Shown here: positions 27,070 to 36,716 of the stretch, in pieces
Position numbering within the stretch: position 1 is the first letter of the stretch
Layout: each line of letters starts with the position of its first letter
Assembly (NCBI GenBank): GCA_041394985.1
Contig: JAWLBI010000001.1
Location: 2,480,001-2,544,000, forward strand
From: JAGLON01 sp041394985
GTDB taxonomy: Bacteria > Zixibacteria > MSB-5A5 > GN15 > JAAZOE01
Direction: 5' to 3'
Length of the DNA: 64,000 bases
Made by a program: the position numbers and the translations under genes
Notes under the pieces: model-generated
What the model was told of the DNA's origin: nothing
The model's input: only the letters and a program-made list of their open reading frames with translations
Databases searched by the model: none

Positions 27070-27846
27070 ATGCAAAGGTCATGGCGATATATATTGCTGA
27101 GCGCCATTTTTGTCGTGATGGTCTTCCCCCTTTTCTGGATGTTCTGGTTGAGCATAACGGATACCGCCTCCCGATTGTCATTTGATAATTTCGCATATAT
27201 ATTTTCAACGAATAAATTCGGACTGTATCTGTTTAACTCATTGCTGGTCGGAATCATTGTCACACTCGGGAATATTCTGTTTTGTTTCATGTGCGGATAT
27301 GTACTGGCGCGCAGGAAAATACCCGGTTCCCGGTTCTGGTTTTATACGGTGCTTATCGTCCTCATGGTGCCGGTGCATATCGTTATCATTCCGGTGTATA
27401 TTTTGATGCAGAAGACTGGGCTCTATGATTCCTACTGGGCATTGATTCTTCCCTGGCTGGTTAATCCGATCGGTATCTTTCTCGTGAAGCAGTATATTAC
27501 GACGCTGCCGGAATCTCTCGAGGAGGCGGCCCGAATCGATGGCGCGGGAGAGATGCGAATCCTGTTTAAGATCGTCATGCCATTGTGCAAACCGGCGCTG
27601 GCGATTCTGGCAATTCAAGTATTTATGACGAATTGGAATAGTTTTCTGTTTCCATTCATACTGACATCATCCGAACAGTATCGGACACTCCCCGTGGCAT
27701 TGGCAATGCTCCTGGGATATCAATCCATCGACTGGCATCAACTGATGGCCGGATCGGTCGTCGCAGTCGTGCCGATTCTCGTGTTGTTTATTGTCTTTCA
27801 AAGACATATCGTGTCCGGCATCACCGCGGGCGCCATCAAGCAGTAA
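27070..27846 (+). CDS. Sugar ABC transporter permease (MalG/UgpE-like)
   Basis: This is the second permease of the importer, 258 residues, with six helices and the EAA motif ESLEEAARIDGAGEMRILFKI near residue 160. I start it at ATG 27070, where GGAAGG lies ten bases upstream. The open frame reaches GTG 27055 inside the previous gene. The ending IVSGITAGAIKQ is the usual MalG-type C-terminus (HxxxGLxxGAVKG-like). No ATPase gene follows. The operon ends here, so the transporter must share an ATPase encoded elsewhere. Confidence 0.93.
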   Translation: MQRSWRYILLSAIFVVMVFPLFWMFWLSITDTASRLSFDNFAYIFSTNKFGLYLFNSLLVGIIVTLGNILFCFMCGYVLARRKIPGSRFWFYTVLIVLMVPVHIVIIPVYILMQKTGLYDSYWALILPWLVNPIGIFLVKQYITTLPESLEEAARIDGAGEMRILFKIVMPLCKPALAILAIQVFMTNWNSFLFPFILTSSEQYRTLPVALAMLLGYQSIDWHQLMAGSVVAVVPILVLFIVFQRHIVSGITAGAIKQ

Positions 27847-27937
27847 GGATTTTCTATAAAAAAAGGTTGACATCAGCGGTTATTTCATCTTTTTTGTGAG
27901 GCAAATTGTAAAACAAAGGTAATGGTTAGGGGTTAAT

Positions 27938-28546
27938 ATGGAGATTAAAAAAATGAGGTATTTACTACCTGTACTGGGAATGATTGCCCTGATACTGCTG
28001 GCCGGTTGCGGCGCTTCCAAGCAATATGTGGATAACGCGGTTGCCGAAGAGCATGCTCGCAGTCAGTCCGCTATCGACAATCTGAAGAAGAGCGTCGATG
28101 GCAACCAGGCTTCGATTGCCCGTCTGCAGTCATTGACGACGCAGTTGGAAGCAAAGACCGACATGGCCATCAACGAGGCCAAAGGTTTTGAGAGCTACCA
28201 GGTCCTTGGTGAATGGGAAATCTTTTTCGATTTCAATTCTTACGAGTTGACCTCGAATTCGATCGAAATCATGGATCAGATCGGCGACAAGATGATTGCG
28301 GATCGTGGTACGGTTGTTGAAGTTCTCGGTTACACGGATCCGTCCGGTTCCAAGGACTTTAACCTTGAACTCGGGCAAAAGCGCGCCGGCGCGGCCAAGT
28401 ATTACCTGGTCGATAATTACGGCGTCAACCTGTATCGTATCTTCCTCGTCAGCCATGGCGAAAACAAATCCATGGAAGCGGGCGACGGCCAGGTTTCGTA
28501 TGCCAAACAGCGCAAGGTGAAAATTAAACTCTGGGGCAAAATGTAA
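27938..28546 (+). CDS. OmpA/Pal-family peptidoglycan-associated lipoprotein
   Basis: The 202-residue protein starts MEIKKMRYLLPVLGMIALILLAGC, a lipoprotein signal with acylated Cys near 24. A Lys/Gln-rich helical stretch follows, resembling Lpp-like coiled coil (VDNAVAEEHARSQSAIDNLKKSVDGN). The C-terminal OmpA domain (about 90-200) opens with IFFDFNSYEL and has GYTDPSGSKDFNLELGQKRA, the peptidoglycan-binding signature. Inside the domain, NYGVNLYRIFLVSHGEN replaces the more usual GV.. RI...G.GE. The product should link the outer membrane to the wall. ATG 27953 is an alternative start. A strong terminator follows at 28571. Confidence 0.92.
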   Translation: MEIKKMRYLLPVLGMIALILLAGCGASKQYVDNAVAEEHARSQSAIDNLKKSVDGNQASIARLQSLTTQLEAKTDMAINEAKGFESYQVLGEWEIFFDFNSYELTSNSIEIMDQIGDKMIADRGTVVEVLGYTDPSGSKDFNLELGQKRAGAAKYYLVDNYGVNLYRIFLVSHGENKSMEAGDGQVSYAKQRKVKIKLWGKM

Positions 28547-28570
28547 GAGTTAATTTTCTTGAAAAAACAC

Positions 28571-28595
28571 AAGCCCGGATGATTCATCCGGGCTT
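28571..28595. terminator. Bidirectional intrinsic terminator
   Basis: A ten-base perfect stem AAGCCCGGAT / ATCCGGGCTT surrounds the loop GATTC. It is followed by seven T on the plus strand, and preceded by AAAAAA (28562-28567), which serves the minus strand. It separates the convergent OmpA-lipoprotein and mscS genes. Confidence 0.9.
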
Positions 28596-28625
28596 TTTTT
28601 ATTTGGTGGTTTTTGCTACCGTCGA

Positions 28626-29705
28626 TTAATCAGATAACTTATTTTCCGATTTCATATGAACAACGCGCTGCGGAAACGGAATTTCGATTCCTTCCCGGTC
28701 GAATATCTTATACACGAGTTCCCGGATCTCATGCGCAGTGCGCCGCTGTTCGGAATAATCAGCGACATACGAGTTGACTCGGAAATCCAGAGATGAATCG
28801 CCGAAGTTAAGAAACTGCACCCAGGTACGCTCTTGTTGGATTGTCGCCGGATGACTATTGGCGGCTTCGACGAGTAACTTCTTCACGACATCAATATCCG
28901 AACCATAAGCGACGCCGACATGGACGCGAACGCGAATTTCGGGCGCCGGGTACGAGAGGTTATCGACGACCATGCGGGAGATTTCATTGTTGGGAATAAT
29001 GACGAGTGTGTTGTCACGGGTAAGAAACTTGGTCGAGCGCAAACCGATTTCATAGACATCGAGAATACGCTCACCGTCGAGCGTTATCCTGTCCCCTACC
29101 CGGAACGGGCGATCGAGCATCAGGATAAACCCGGCTATCATGTTGGCCAGCGTATCCTTGGCCGCCAAAGCAATCGCGAGTGATGAAACACCGAGAACGG
29201 CGACGAGGCCTTTGATGTCGACATTGAAGTGCGAGAGAATCGCCATCAGCACCAAAACGAAAATGACTATTTTTATACTGCGTTCGATTATCGGGATGAA
29301 CTCATCGTCGAGCCTCGTTTCCGTCTTTGCCGCAATATGTTTCGTATACCATTTCGACAATCCCGTAAACAGACGTATCAAAAGCCATGCCGTCACAACT
29401 GCTCCGAATGAGAAGGCAATACCCTCCAGCATGCGGTCGGTGGCGTCGGTGATAAACTCGTAGGATGCATGCAGATATTTAAACAGGTATCCGAATCCGA
29501 GAATGAGGATCAGATAGAACAATGGACGTTTGATAGAAGAAATGATGATATCATCGAGTTCGCTTTTGGTCTTTTGCGCAATGCGATGTGCAAGGAATCT
29601 GAGTATCAGGCGTGCGGCGTACCCTGCGATGAGGGTACCGATTAAAATGGCCGCGGCATAAATGAGTTTTTCCGCCCAGAGCGGCAGGCCGTATTGTTCC
29701 AGCAT
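28626..29705 (-). CDS. Small-conductance mechanosensitive channel, MscS family
   Basis: The 359-residue protein has four or five N-terminal membrane helices. The MscS pore-lining helix and beta domain follow: VLGVSSLAIALAAKDTLANMIAGFILMLDRPFRVGDRI near residues 170-210, then STKFLTRDNTLVIIPNNEISR. The C-terminal alpha/beta vestibule domain ends in a short tail. It is larger than Escherichia coli MscS (286 residues) because of two additional N-terminal helices. It lies nine bases downstream of the Ig-like lipoprotein gene. Confidence 0.93.
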   Translation of the reverse strand: MLEQYGLPLWAEKLIYAAAILIGTLIAGYAARLILRFLAHRIAQKTKSELDDIIISSIKRPLFYLILILGFGYLFKYLHASYEFITDATDRMLEGIAFSFGAVVTAWLLIRLFTGLSKWYTKHIAAKTETRLDDEFIPIIERSIKIVIFVLVLMAILSHFNVDIKGLVAVLGVSSLAIALAAKDTLANMIAGFILMLDRPFRVGDRITLDGERILDVYEIGLRSTKFLTRDNTLVIIPNNEISRMVVDNLSYPAPEIRVRVHVGVAYGSDIDVVKKLLVEAANSHPATIQQERTWVQFLNFGDSSLDFRVNSYVADYSEQRRTAHEIRELVYKIFDREGIEIPFPQRVVHMKSENKLSD

Positions 29706-29714
29706 GAGTTCCTC

Positions 29715-31427
29715 CTAAAATTCGACGACCGCGCCCTCGGTTACGAAGCGCGAGCGAACCCGGAACGTATCGGCGGGAGCGGCAAACGGTTCGGCCGTCT
29801 GATACGGGAGTATCGAGCCGTAGTCGTAGGAGCCGTTCGTGTTATTGTCTTTGTATCCTGAAATTGTGTAATACCCGGGCAGCAGGTCAATCAAAAATTC
29901 TATCTGACCCTTATCGAGAATAATCGACTTCGCCTCTCCCCCGCTTGTCGGATTGAACGTCAGATGAACCGGAGAAATGACATTTTGCGGCGTAACATAC
30001 TGAATGCCGCCGGATATCGTTCCCAGCGTATCGGCGCCAATCGTGAAGAAGGTAATAGCGATAGTAGAATCGGTATAGCGATTCCCAACACGATCAGATA
30101 TCATAGTCCCATCAATCGAAAGAATATATTCATGTCCATAGGAGAGTGATGTATTCGATTTGCCGGAGAATTCGAATGGAGACACCTGTTCAGTCGTGAC
30201 GTTTATCGTATCATCATTGTCGACAATCTTTAAGATTTCGCTCGCATTGGCAAATACGACCGGTTCGTCGAAGCGAAGGCGAATGAGCGAGTCGGGATAA
30301 ATATTGTGCGCGCTGTCGGCCGGCATGATATAACTCAGTACCGGGGCCGCCTCATCCGGTTTGGGTTTTGGAGTAAAGCTATATGAAATCAGGCACAATG
30401 AATCGGAGGCGGTCGGAAATAACGTTTTAATGTTTGCAGAAAAAGTATACTCCAGGGTATCGAATTTCCCTTCGGGAATAAACAGAAAATCCCCGGTGGG
30501 ATAACCCGATGTAGTTGTATACGCGCTATTATAAAGCGTATCCCCAATCGCGGAAACTAATGTAAAACCGGGACAAAACTCTTGCGCCGTTTGCTCATCT
30601 ATCGGTTTGGTCAGCTTCAACTTGATAAGATTATTCTGATTGAGAGTCAATGCGCGAATCGCAAACGGCGTTGTGCTGACCTGCGACAATCGAATCGATA
30701 AATCGGAAATGTCGGCATCCGCTGAATCGAGAACAATGGCTTGCGACGGCAGGCCGATAAGTTCTTTGCCGGGATTGATACGCCTGTTCTTATTCGCATC
30801 ATCGAAGGCAACCAGATAATAAGGCTGAGGCGGTATGTACGTGAACTCGAAGCGTCCATCATTGCCTGTTTGTGTGATGTAATCGGGAATGAGAGAATCT
30901 ATTGTCGCAGTATCGGCATCAGGCAACGATTCAAACAAGGCGATGCTGATATTGGAGGCGGGCTTATTATCTTCTTTGTAAACGGAACCGCTGATGACGC
31001 CGGTATCGATTGTCGGGCCGGTTGAAAACGCGAGGACAAGCGGTCGTTTCAGGCGCACATTATGGGCATCTTTCAAATCGGTGCCGAGTGTGATGACATA
31101 TGTGCGGTCTTCTTTGAGCGGCTCCCGAGGTGTAATTTTAAGTTTATTCCCTGAGACCTTTATCTTCGGTTCGGGGCTGACTGTCGGCGTGATGTAAATC
31201 GCCTTTTCGATTCCGCTGCTGCTGATTATTTCTGAGAATTCGATAATAATCGTCGAATCGGTCGGGAACGAAACAGACCCGGATGGCGGAAATGTCGTCG
31301 AAATTTCGGGAGGTGTTTTATCTTCGAGGCCGCCGGGCGGTGAAACCGATTTCGCGCACCCGATTGCGAGTAGTAATGACAGACTAATGATTACGTAGCG
31401 CTTCCAGAGCTTCCCTGTGTGAACCAC
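29715..31427 (-). CDS. Ig-like domain lipoprotein, surface/periplasmic
   Basis: The 570-residue protein has a lipoprotein signal ending LLLAIGC (Cys near 24), followed by a Ser/Pro-rich segment SVSPPGGLEDKTPPEI. The N-terminal domain is of the bacterial Ig-like type 5 found in FCB-group lipoproteins (SGSVSFPTDSTIIIEFSEII ... EDRTYVITLGTDLKD). A transthyretin-like module GSVYKEDNKPASNISIALFE follows. A second Ig-like region lies at about 360-480 (PDSLIRLRFDEPVVFANASE). The C-terminus has the prealbumin-like GYYTISGYKDNNTNGSYDYG. The GTG start shares a base with the upstream TPR gene stop. Such proteins are structural. No enzymatic motif is seen. Confidence 0.82.
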   Translation of the reverse strand: MVHTGKLWKRYVIISLSLLLAIGCAKSVSPPGGLEDKTPPEISTTFPPSGSVSFPTDSTIIIEFSEIISSSGIEKAIYITPTVSPEPKIKVSGNKLKITPREPLKEDRTYVITLGTDLKDAHNVRLKRPLVLAFSTGPTIDTGVISGSVYKEDNKPASNISIALFESLPDADTATIDSLIPDYITQTGNDGRFEFTYIPPQPYYLVAFDDANKNRRINPGKELIGLPSQAIVLDSADADISDLSIRLSQVSTTPFAIRALTLNQNNLIKLKLTKPIDEQTAQEFCPGFTLVSAIGDTLYNSAYTTTSGYPTGDFLFIPEGKFDTLEYTFSANIKTLFPTASDSLCLISYSFTPKPKPDEAAPVLSYIMPADSAHNIYPDSLIRLRFDEPVVFANASEILKIVDNDDTINVTTEQVSPFEFSGKSNTSLSYGHEYILSIDGTMISDRVGNRYTDSTIAITFFTIGADTLGTISGGIQYVTPQNVISPVHLTFNPTSGGEAKSIILDKGQIEFLIDLLPGYYTISGYKDNNTNGSYDYGSILPYQTAEPFAAPADTFRVRSRFVTEGAVVEF

Positions 31428-33040
31428 TACTTCATTTTCTCCTCAAGATCGAAACTATCCGGCGCCATTTCCAGAGCCTTTTTGTATTCGTCCATCGCCT
31501 TTTCAGTTTCGCCGAGTTTTTTGTAGACATCGCCCATGTGTTCAAAGACGACCGGATCACTGTCAATCAGTTGGGCGGCTTTTTGTAACTGGGCCAGAGC
31601 GACTTTATAATTGCCCAGTTTGAATTGAACCCATCCGTAACTATCGAGATACGCTCCGTTATTGGGTGACAGTTCCATGGCTCGTTCGATTAATTCGAGG
31701 GCATACTGTAACTGTTGTCCGGCATCGGCAAGCATATAACCGAGATAGTTCAGCGCCGGATCATGATTGGGATTCATGCTGATAAGATCCTGGAACGTCG
31801 TCACCGCCTCGTGAAATTGGTTATTGCGCTCAAGAGTCGAGCCGAGCGCGAACAAAAGGCGTGCCCTGTCTTCTTCATCAGTAATGTATTCTAACCCACG
31901 GCGATAGACTTCGATAGCGGCATCGAGACTGTCCTGTTGTCTCCAGGTAAAGGCAAGATTCAGCCAGCCATCCGCAAATGAGCTGTCGCGAGTAACACAA
32001 CGCGTGAAATCGGTGCGAGCTTCTTCCAGATTATTCCATTCGATGGCAATCCGGCCGACATAGAAGAAATTGAGCGGGTGCTCGTCTCCGAATTCGATTC
32101 GTTCCCTGAATAGTGAATCCGCCTCGTGCAATTGCCCGTCGACATAGAGTAAGAATCCATGGAAGCGGACGGCTTCCCAGTCAGAGGGAACGAGTTTGAC
32201 AAGCTGAGCGGAGGCCTCGAGAGTCTTTTTTATATCGTTTCGCTGGCGATAGACGCGGACTTTCTCGCGAACAACGCGCACATCATAGGGATCGAGCTCA
32301 GAGGCTCTGTTGAGATATGTTTCCGCAAGATCGATTTGATCGAGGGCATCATACGTCGCAGCCAGTCCCAGATAGCTGTTGATGTTATTCTTTTCCGGAT
32401 TTATCTCAATCGAGCGTAAAAAGGCATCTTTGGCTTCGTCATAGCGCTTGGCGGTGCCGAGCATAAGACCGAGTTCATGCCAGATGCGATAGGTGTCCGA
32501 TAATCGAGCCAGCTCGTAATAGGCCCAGATTGCCGAATCGGGTTGATTGTCTTTTTGATAATATCCGGCCAAATACCAATAGGCATTGATATTGTCCGGG
32601 TCCATATCGACCGCCTGGCGGTAATGTGATTTGGCAGCTACCTCGTTATTAGTCAGGCGATAGCAATCTCCGATAAGGAGATGTATTTCCGAGTTTTTCG
32701 GCTCTACTTGTAAAGCGTTCGTCAACGCCTCAGGTACGCGGCGAACGCGAAAGAGCAAACGAGCATAATCAGTACGAATGGTCGGCGAGGTCGGGTCGAA
32801 TTCGAGCGCCTTTTCATATTCGATTATGGCTTGATCGGTCGCGCCGAGTATTTCAATGATATTCGCATTCGTGAAGTGATTATATGCCTCGGCCATGGCC
32901 TGGTCCTGAAGCCGCTTCGCTTCGGCATCATATCTCTCCCTGACCTTTGTGTATTTCGCTCCACAACCGGTCATGATAGACAGACTTATGAGAATCAGGG
33001 CAAGCCCAAGGGTGATTTTTGATACTGTTTTAATTTCCAT
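31427..33040 (-). CDS. TPR-repeat lipoprotein
   Basis: I start the gene at ATG 33040 so that the product opens MEIKTVSKITLGLALILISLSIMTGC, a clear lipoprotein signal with Cys 26. The frame extends 18 bases further. The remaining 510 residues are about a dozen tetratricopeptide repeats, for example ATDQAIIEYEKALEFDPTSP and GETEKAMDEYKKALEMAPDS. They are probably exposed to the periplasm and serve as a docking scaffold. It is coupled (one-base overlap) to the Ig-like lipoprotein gene, so the two products may form one envelope complex. Confidence 0.88.
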   Translation of the reverse strand: MEIKTVSKITLGLALILISLSIMTGCGAKYTKVRERYDAEAKRLQDQAMAEAYNHFTNANIIEILGATDQAIIEYEKALEFDPTSPTIRTDYARLLFRVRRVPEALTNALQVEPKNSEIHLLIGDCYRLTNNEVAAKSHYRQAVDMDPDNINAYWYLAGYYQKDNQPDSAIWAYYELARLSDTYRIWHELGLMLGTAKRYDEAKDAFLRSIEINPEKNNINSYLGLAATYDALDQIDLAETYLNRASELDPYDVRVVREKVRVYRQRNDIKKTLEASAQLVKLVPSDWEAVRFHGFLLYVDGQLHEADSLFRERIEFGDEHPLNFFYVGRIAIEWNNLEEARTDFTRCVTRDSSFADGWLNLAFTWRQQDSLDAAIEVYRRGLEYITDEEDRARLLFALGSTLERNNQFHEAVTTFQDLISMNPNHDPALNYLGYMLADAGQQLQYALELIERAMELSPNNGAYLDSYGWVQFKLGNYKVALAQLQKAAQLIDSDPVVFEHMGDVYKKLGETEKAMDEYKKALEMAPDSFDLEEKMK

Positions 33041-33078
33041 ATAGTGTATAACGTCCAAAACCGCAGGAGTTTCCGTAA

Positions 33079-34296
33079 TTATTTTACAATTCGGAAAAAT
33101 TTCCGTTTTCCGACCTTAAAGAGCATTCCGGGCTTAAGAGCAATTTCGGCGGAATCGTCTCCCATCCGCTCATTGTCGATATACAAACCGCCTGCCTTAA
33201 TCAGTCGTCGTGCTTCGCCTCTTGAACCGACCATCTTCGTATCATCGAGCAACTTGACTATCCAGGGTTTGTCTCCCAATTCGGCAATGGAGAATTCCGG
33301 GATGTCATCGGGAACGCCATGATCGGAGAAAACTCGCTCGAACTCCTCCTTGGCCTCGATTCCCTTCTCTTTATCGTGATACATGGAAACCAGCAAGACG
33401 CCGAGAGCCTTCTTCTGTTCCATCGGGTTGAATTCGTCAGATTCCAGACGCGCCTTTATATCCTTCATTTCATCCGGGCCACAGTCAGTTACCAGTTCAT
33501 AGTATGAGTAGATAAGGTTATCAGGAATGGACATGATTTTGCCGAAGATTTCCTTCGGTGATTCATCTACGCCGATATAATTGCCCAGAGATTTACTCAT
33601 TCGATTCGTGCCGTCGACACCGACCAGAATCGGCAGGGTCAGGATACACTGCGGTTTCTGACCGTAGGCCTCCTGAATATGGCGCCCGGCGACGAGATTG
33701 AACGTTTGTTCAGTAGCCCCGATTTCGACATCGGCCTTAATCATAACAGAATCGTAGGCCTGCATAAGAGGATAGAAAAACTCATGCATAGCAATCGGTT
33801 GCCCGTCTTTATAGCGCTTTTCGAAGTCGTCTCTTTCCAGCAGTCGGGCAATCGTGAATTTGGACGACAGGTGCATGATATCTTTGAGCCCCATCTTGTC
33901 GAACCATTCGCCGTTGAAATGGACTTCCGTCTTGGCCTTGTCGACGATTTTGAAGAATTGCTGCTGATATGTCTCGGCATTCTTCATAATGGCGTCATAT
34001 GTCAGCTGCGGTCTGGTCGCAGAGCGGCCGGACGGGTCGCCGACCAGACCGGTATAGTCGCCGATAATCAGAACGACCTGGTGACCGAGGTCCTGAAACT
34101 GACGTAGTTTACGCAATCCAACCGTATGTCCGAGATGAATATCCGGGGCCGTCGGGTCAAATCCCTGCTTGACGCGCAAGGGACGATTGTTTTCTATGGA
34201 GTCTTTCAATTTGGCGAGGAACTCATCTTCAGGCAATAAATCAACGACGCCCTTTTTGATGATCTCAAGCTGGCGGGCTATTTCTTGTTTACTCAT
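33079..34296 (-). CDS. tyrS: Tyrosyl-tRNA synthetase
   Basis: This class I synthetase charges tRNA-Tyr. The HIGH-type motif is DIHLGHTVGLRKL near residue 50. The tyrosine pocket shows MQAYDSVMIKADVEIGATEQTFN. The KMSKS loop reads RMSKSLGN near 231. A C-terminal S4 RNA-binding domain (about 340-400) includes GSRGEARRLIKAGGLYIDNE. Length 405 and the motif forms fit the TyrZ-like bacterial subtype rather than the Escherichia coli TyrS type. It is divergent from the class A PBP gene, across 213 bases. Confidence 0.96.
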   Translation of the reverse strand: MSKQEIARQLEIIKKGVVDLLPEDEFLAKLKDSIENNRPLRVKQGFDPTAPDIHLGHTVGLRKLRQFQDLGHQVVLIIGDYTGLVGDPSGRSATRPQLTYDAIMKNAETYQQQFFKIVDKAKTEVHFNGEWFDKMGLKDIMHLSSKFTIARLLERDDFEKRYKDGQPIAMHEFFYPLMQAYDSVMIKADVEIGATEQTFNLVAGRHIQEAYGQKPQCILTLPILVGVDGTNRMSKSLGNYIGVDESPKEIFGKIMSIPDNLIYSYYELVTDCGPDEMKDIKARLESDEFNPMEQKKALGVLLVSMYHDKEKGIEAKEEFERVFSDHGVPDDIPEFSIAELGDKPWIVKLLDDTKMVGSRGEARRLIKAGGLYIDNERMGDDSAEIALKPGMLFKVGKRKFFRIVK

Positions 34297-34509
34297 ACTT
34301 TACTAATCGACCGTTTTTTGCTGAATTGAAGGTTATCCGTTTTTTCAATAGACTGCAAATATACACAGTTTACGCCGCTTTGACACCGTTTTTTTACGGT
34401 TTTTGGCAATTATCGAAAAATGACTTCTCGGAACTTTTGATTCCCGGAAAGTATAATGGATAGGGATATTTTTATTGCGATTTGCTCAAAGGGGATTTAG
34501 CTTCCGCAA

Positions 34510-36642
34510 ATGATAACGAATAATGAAAGCAACACACCTATGTCCAAAAAGCCCTGGTTTGCCCGGCCAATACTCTGGATAGCCGTCTTTTTTCTCTTAA
34601 TGGGAATCTGGGGCGGCCAGCGAATCTATCATATTTACGAATATGAGCTTCCGTCTATCGAGGAAGTTTATAATATAGAACCCCCGCTCAAAACGAAGAT
34701 TTATGCCCGTGACGGCACATTGCTGCAGGAGTTTTATAATCAGAACCGGGTGATGACCCCATTCGGGAAGCTGCCGCCGTATCTGCCGAAGATGTTGATG
34801 GCCGTCGAGGATCAGGAGTTCTATAATCACTGGGGTATCAATTTCCGGCGTATCGTCATCACCGGCATGAAAAACCTGGCATATATGCGCATCGAAGGCG
34901 GCGCCTCGACGATCACCCAGCAGCTGGCTCGTATGCTGTTCCTTGACCGGGAACAAACCTATTCGCGAAAAGTCAAGGAAGCCCTGACTGCTGTCAAGTT
35001 GGAGAGGACATACTCCAAAGATGAGATACTCGAAATGTATCTCAACCTGTATTATTTCCACAGAGCTTATGGTATTTCAGCGGCGGCCCATGTCTTTTTT
35101 AACAAGGACGCCTCAGACCTGACGGTATCGGAGTGTGCTGTGATTTTGGGTATGTTGCGCGGGCCGGTGATCAACTCACCGTTCAATAATCCCGATAAGG
35201 CCCTGGCAGCCCGGAATCGTGTCTTGTATTCATTCCGCAGTGAAGGCGGCATAAGTCCTGCTGAGTACGACTCCCTCTCTGCCCTACCGCTCGAGATTCA
35301 TCCTCCCGAGGAGGAACCGGGCAAGGCGCCGTATTTCACCGAGTTTATTCGACAGTATATTGAAAAGACATACGGCACGGATTTGCTGTACAATGGCGGT
35401 CTTAAGGTGTACACAACCCTGGACTGGGATTTGCAGCAGGCAGCCGAATCGAGTCTCGTCGCGCATCTTGATTCACTCCAGCAGACAATCGAGGCGCGCC
35501 ATAGTATCAATGATCAAATGTATACCGAAATCCTTCCCGATACAGTCGACGAATTCGGCGACAGCGTCCGGGCGTACAAAGAAATTCAGGGAGCCGCAAT
35601 AACCCTCGATAATACCAATGGCGATGTGCTGGTGATGATCGGCGGCAAGAGTTTCGCAGAATCTAAATTCAATCGAGCCGTCCAGGCGCCTCGCCAGCCG
35701 GGGTCGGCTTTCAAACCGTTTATTTATACGGCGGCGATGGATAACGGCTGGACACCGGACTCAATTCTGTATGACAATTCGATCGTTCTCGATATCCCCG
35801 GCACCGACAACTGGCGGCCGCACAACTTCGATGATAAATATCTCGGACGTATGACGCTTCGCACCGGCCTGAAAAAATCCCGGAATATGATTTCGGCCAA
35901 GCTGCTGTTGAAAATCGGTCCGAGTATGGCCGTGTATTATGCCCAGCAGATGGGAATCGAGAGCCCGCTTCGTGCGGTACCGTCTCTGGCGATGGGATCG
36001 AGCGAAGTCCGGGTCGAGGAATTAACGGCGGCATATACGGTCTTCCCGAACGGCGGCATTCGCATTTATCCGCGGCATATCGTCAAAATTATTGACCGCT
36101 ATGACAATATCATCGAGGACAATTCCGCTGTCCGCAAAGAAGAAGTGTTATCGGCCGAGACGGCCTATATCATGGTCAATATGATGCAGTCGGTCATGGA
36201 ACCGGGCGGTACCGGATATAAGGCTCGGTGGCTCGGATTCACCCGACCGGCCGGCGGCAAGACCGGAACCTCGAATAATTTTCGCGACAACTGGTATGTC
36301 GGCTATACGCCGCAGATTACGACCGGTGTCTGGGTCGGATTCGACGATTTTATCTCGATCGGGCGCAATATGACCGGTTCGGCCAACGCCCTGCCGATCT
36401 GGGCCGGTATTATGCTTGCGGCCCATCGCGAGTTGCCGGTTGAGGATTTCGATGTCCCGCCGGGTATGATTTTCATGGACGTGTGCGAGGAGAGCGGCAA
36501 GCTGGCGACGGAATATTGCAAGAGTGTCGTGCGGGAGGTCTTTACCGAAAATACGGTTCCGACTGATAGTTGCGACCTGTGTACGAATCAGGGATTCCAG
36601 CCGGACGTCCCCCCGGATACGGCCGATGAAATACGGTTTTAG
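34510..36642 (+). CDS. Penicillin-binding protein 1A-type bifunctional transglycosylase/transpeptidase
   Basis: This class A PBP builds and crosslinks peptidoglycan. An N-terminal helix (about 22-40) anchors it. The GT51 glycosyltransferase domain shows VEDQEFYNHWGINFRR near 98 (catalytic Glu) and EGGASTITQQLARMLFL. The second part, LERTYSKDEILEMYLNLYYF, is also typical. The transpeptidase domain has RQPGSAFKPFIYT (SxxK Ser near 399), KKSRNMISAK (SxN) and GGKTGTSNNFRD (KTG). A Cys-rich C-terminal segment (CEESGKLATEYC) follows. Length 710. ATG 34540 (MSKKPWF) is an equally plausible start ten codons in; neither has ideal ribosome-binding spacing. Confidence 0.95.
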   Translation: MITNNESNTPMSKKPWFARPILWIAVFFLLMGIWGGQRIYHIYEYELPSIEEVYNIEPPLKTKIYARDGTLLQEFYNQNRVMTPFGKLPPYLPKMLMAVEDQEFYNHWGINFRRIVITGMKNLAYMRIEGGASTITQQLARMLFLDREQTYSRKVKEALTAVKLERTYSKDEILEMYLNLYYFHRAYGISAAAHVFFNKDASDLTVSECAVILGMLRGPVINSPFNNPDKALAARNRVLYSFRSEGGISPAEYDSLSALPLEIHPPEEEPGKAPYFTEFIRQYIEKTYGTDLLYNGGLKVYTTLDWDLQQAAESSLVAHLDSLQQTIEARHSINDQMYTEILPDTVDEFGDSVRAYKEIQGAAITLDNTNGDVLVMIGGKSFAESKFNRAVQAPRQPGSAFKPFIYTAAMDNGWTPDSILYDNSIVLDIPGTDNWRPHNFDDKYLGRMTLRTGLKKSRNMISAKLLLKIGPSMAVYYAQQMGIESPLRAVPSLAMGSSEVRVEELTAAYTVFPNGGIRIYPRHIVKIIDRYDNIIEDNSAVRKEEVLSAETAYIMVNMMQSVMEPGGTGYKARWLGFTRPAGGKTGTSNNFRDNWYVGYTPQITTGVWVGFDDFISIGRNMTGSANALPIWAGIMLAAHRELPVEDFDVPPGMIFMDVCEESGKLATEYCKSVVREVFTENTVPTDSCDLCTNQGFQPDVPPDTADEIRF

Positions 36643-36668
36643 GAGATTTGAAACGCTGTAAATATGGC

Positions 36669-36697
36669 TTGACAGGACGGGTGGTTGAGCATATTAT
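36669..36697 (+). promoter_or_regulatory. Sigma70-type promoter for tRNA-Leu
   Basis: TTGACA (36669-36674) and TATTAT (36692-36697) are spaced by 17 bases. The -35 is perfect and the -10 one base off consensus. The predicted start is about a dozen bases before the mature tRNA 5' end. Confidence 0.7.
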
Positions 36698-36716
36698 ACT
36701 CGCCTGAAAATTGAAT

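Noticed and set aside
27867..27895. TTGACA before the OmpA-type lipoprotein gene
   Set aside because: No acceptable -10 box exists at 16-18 bases. The sequence there is a T-run.
34452..34457. TATAAT upstream of the class A PBP gene
   Set aside because: The -10 is perfect, but nothing like a -35 lies at normal spacing. It could work with an activator, but I cannot support it from sequence.
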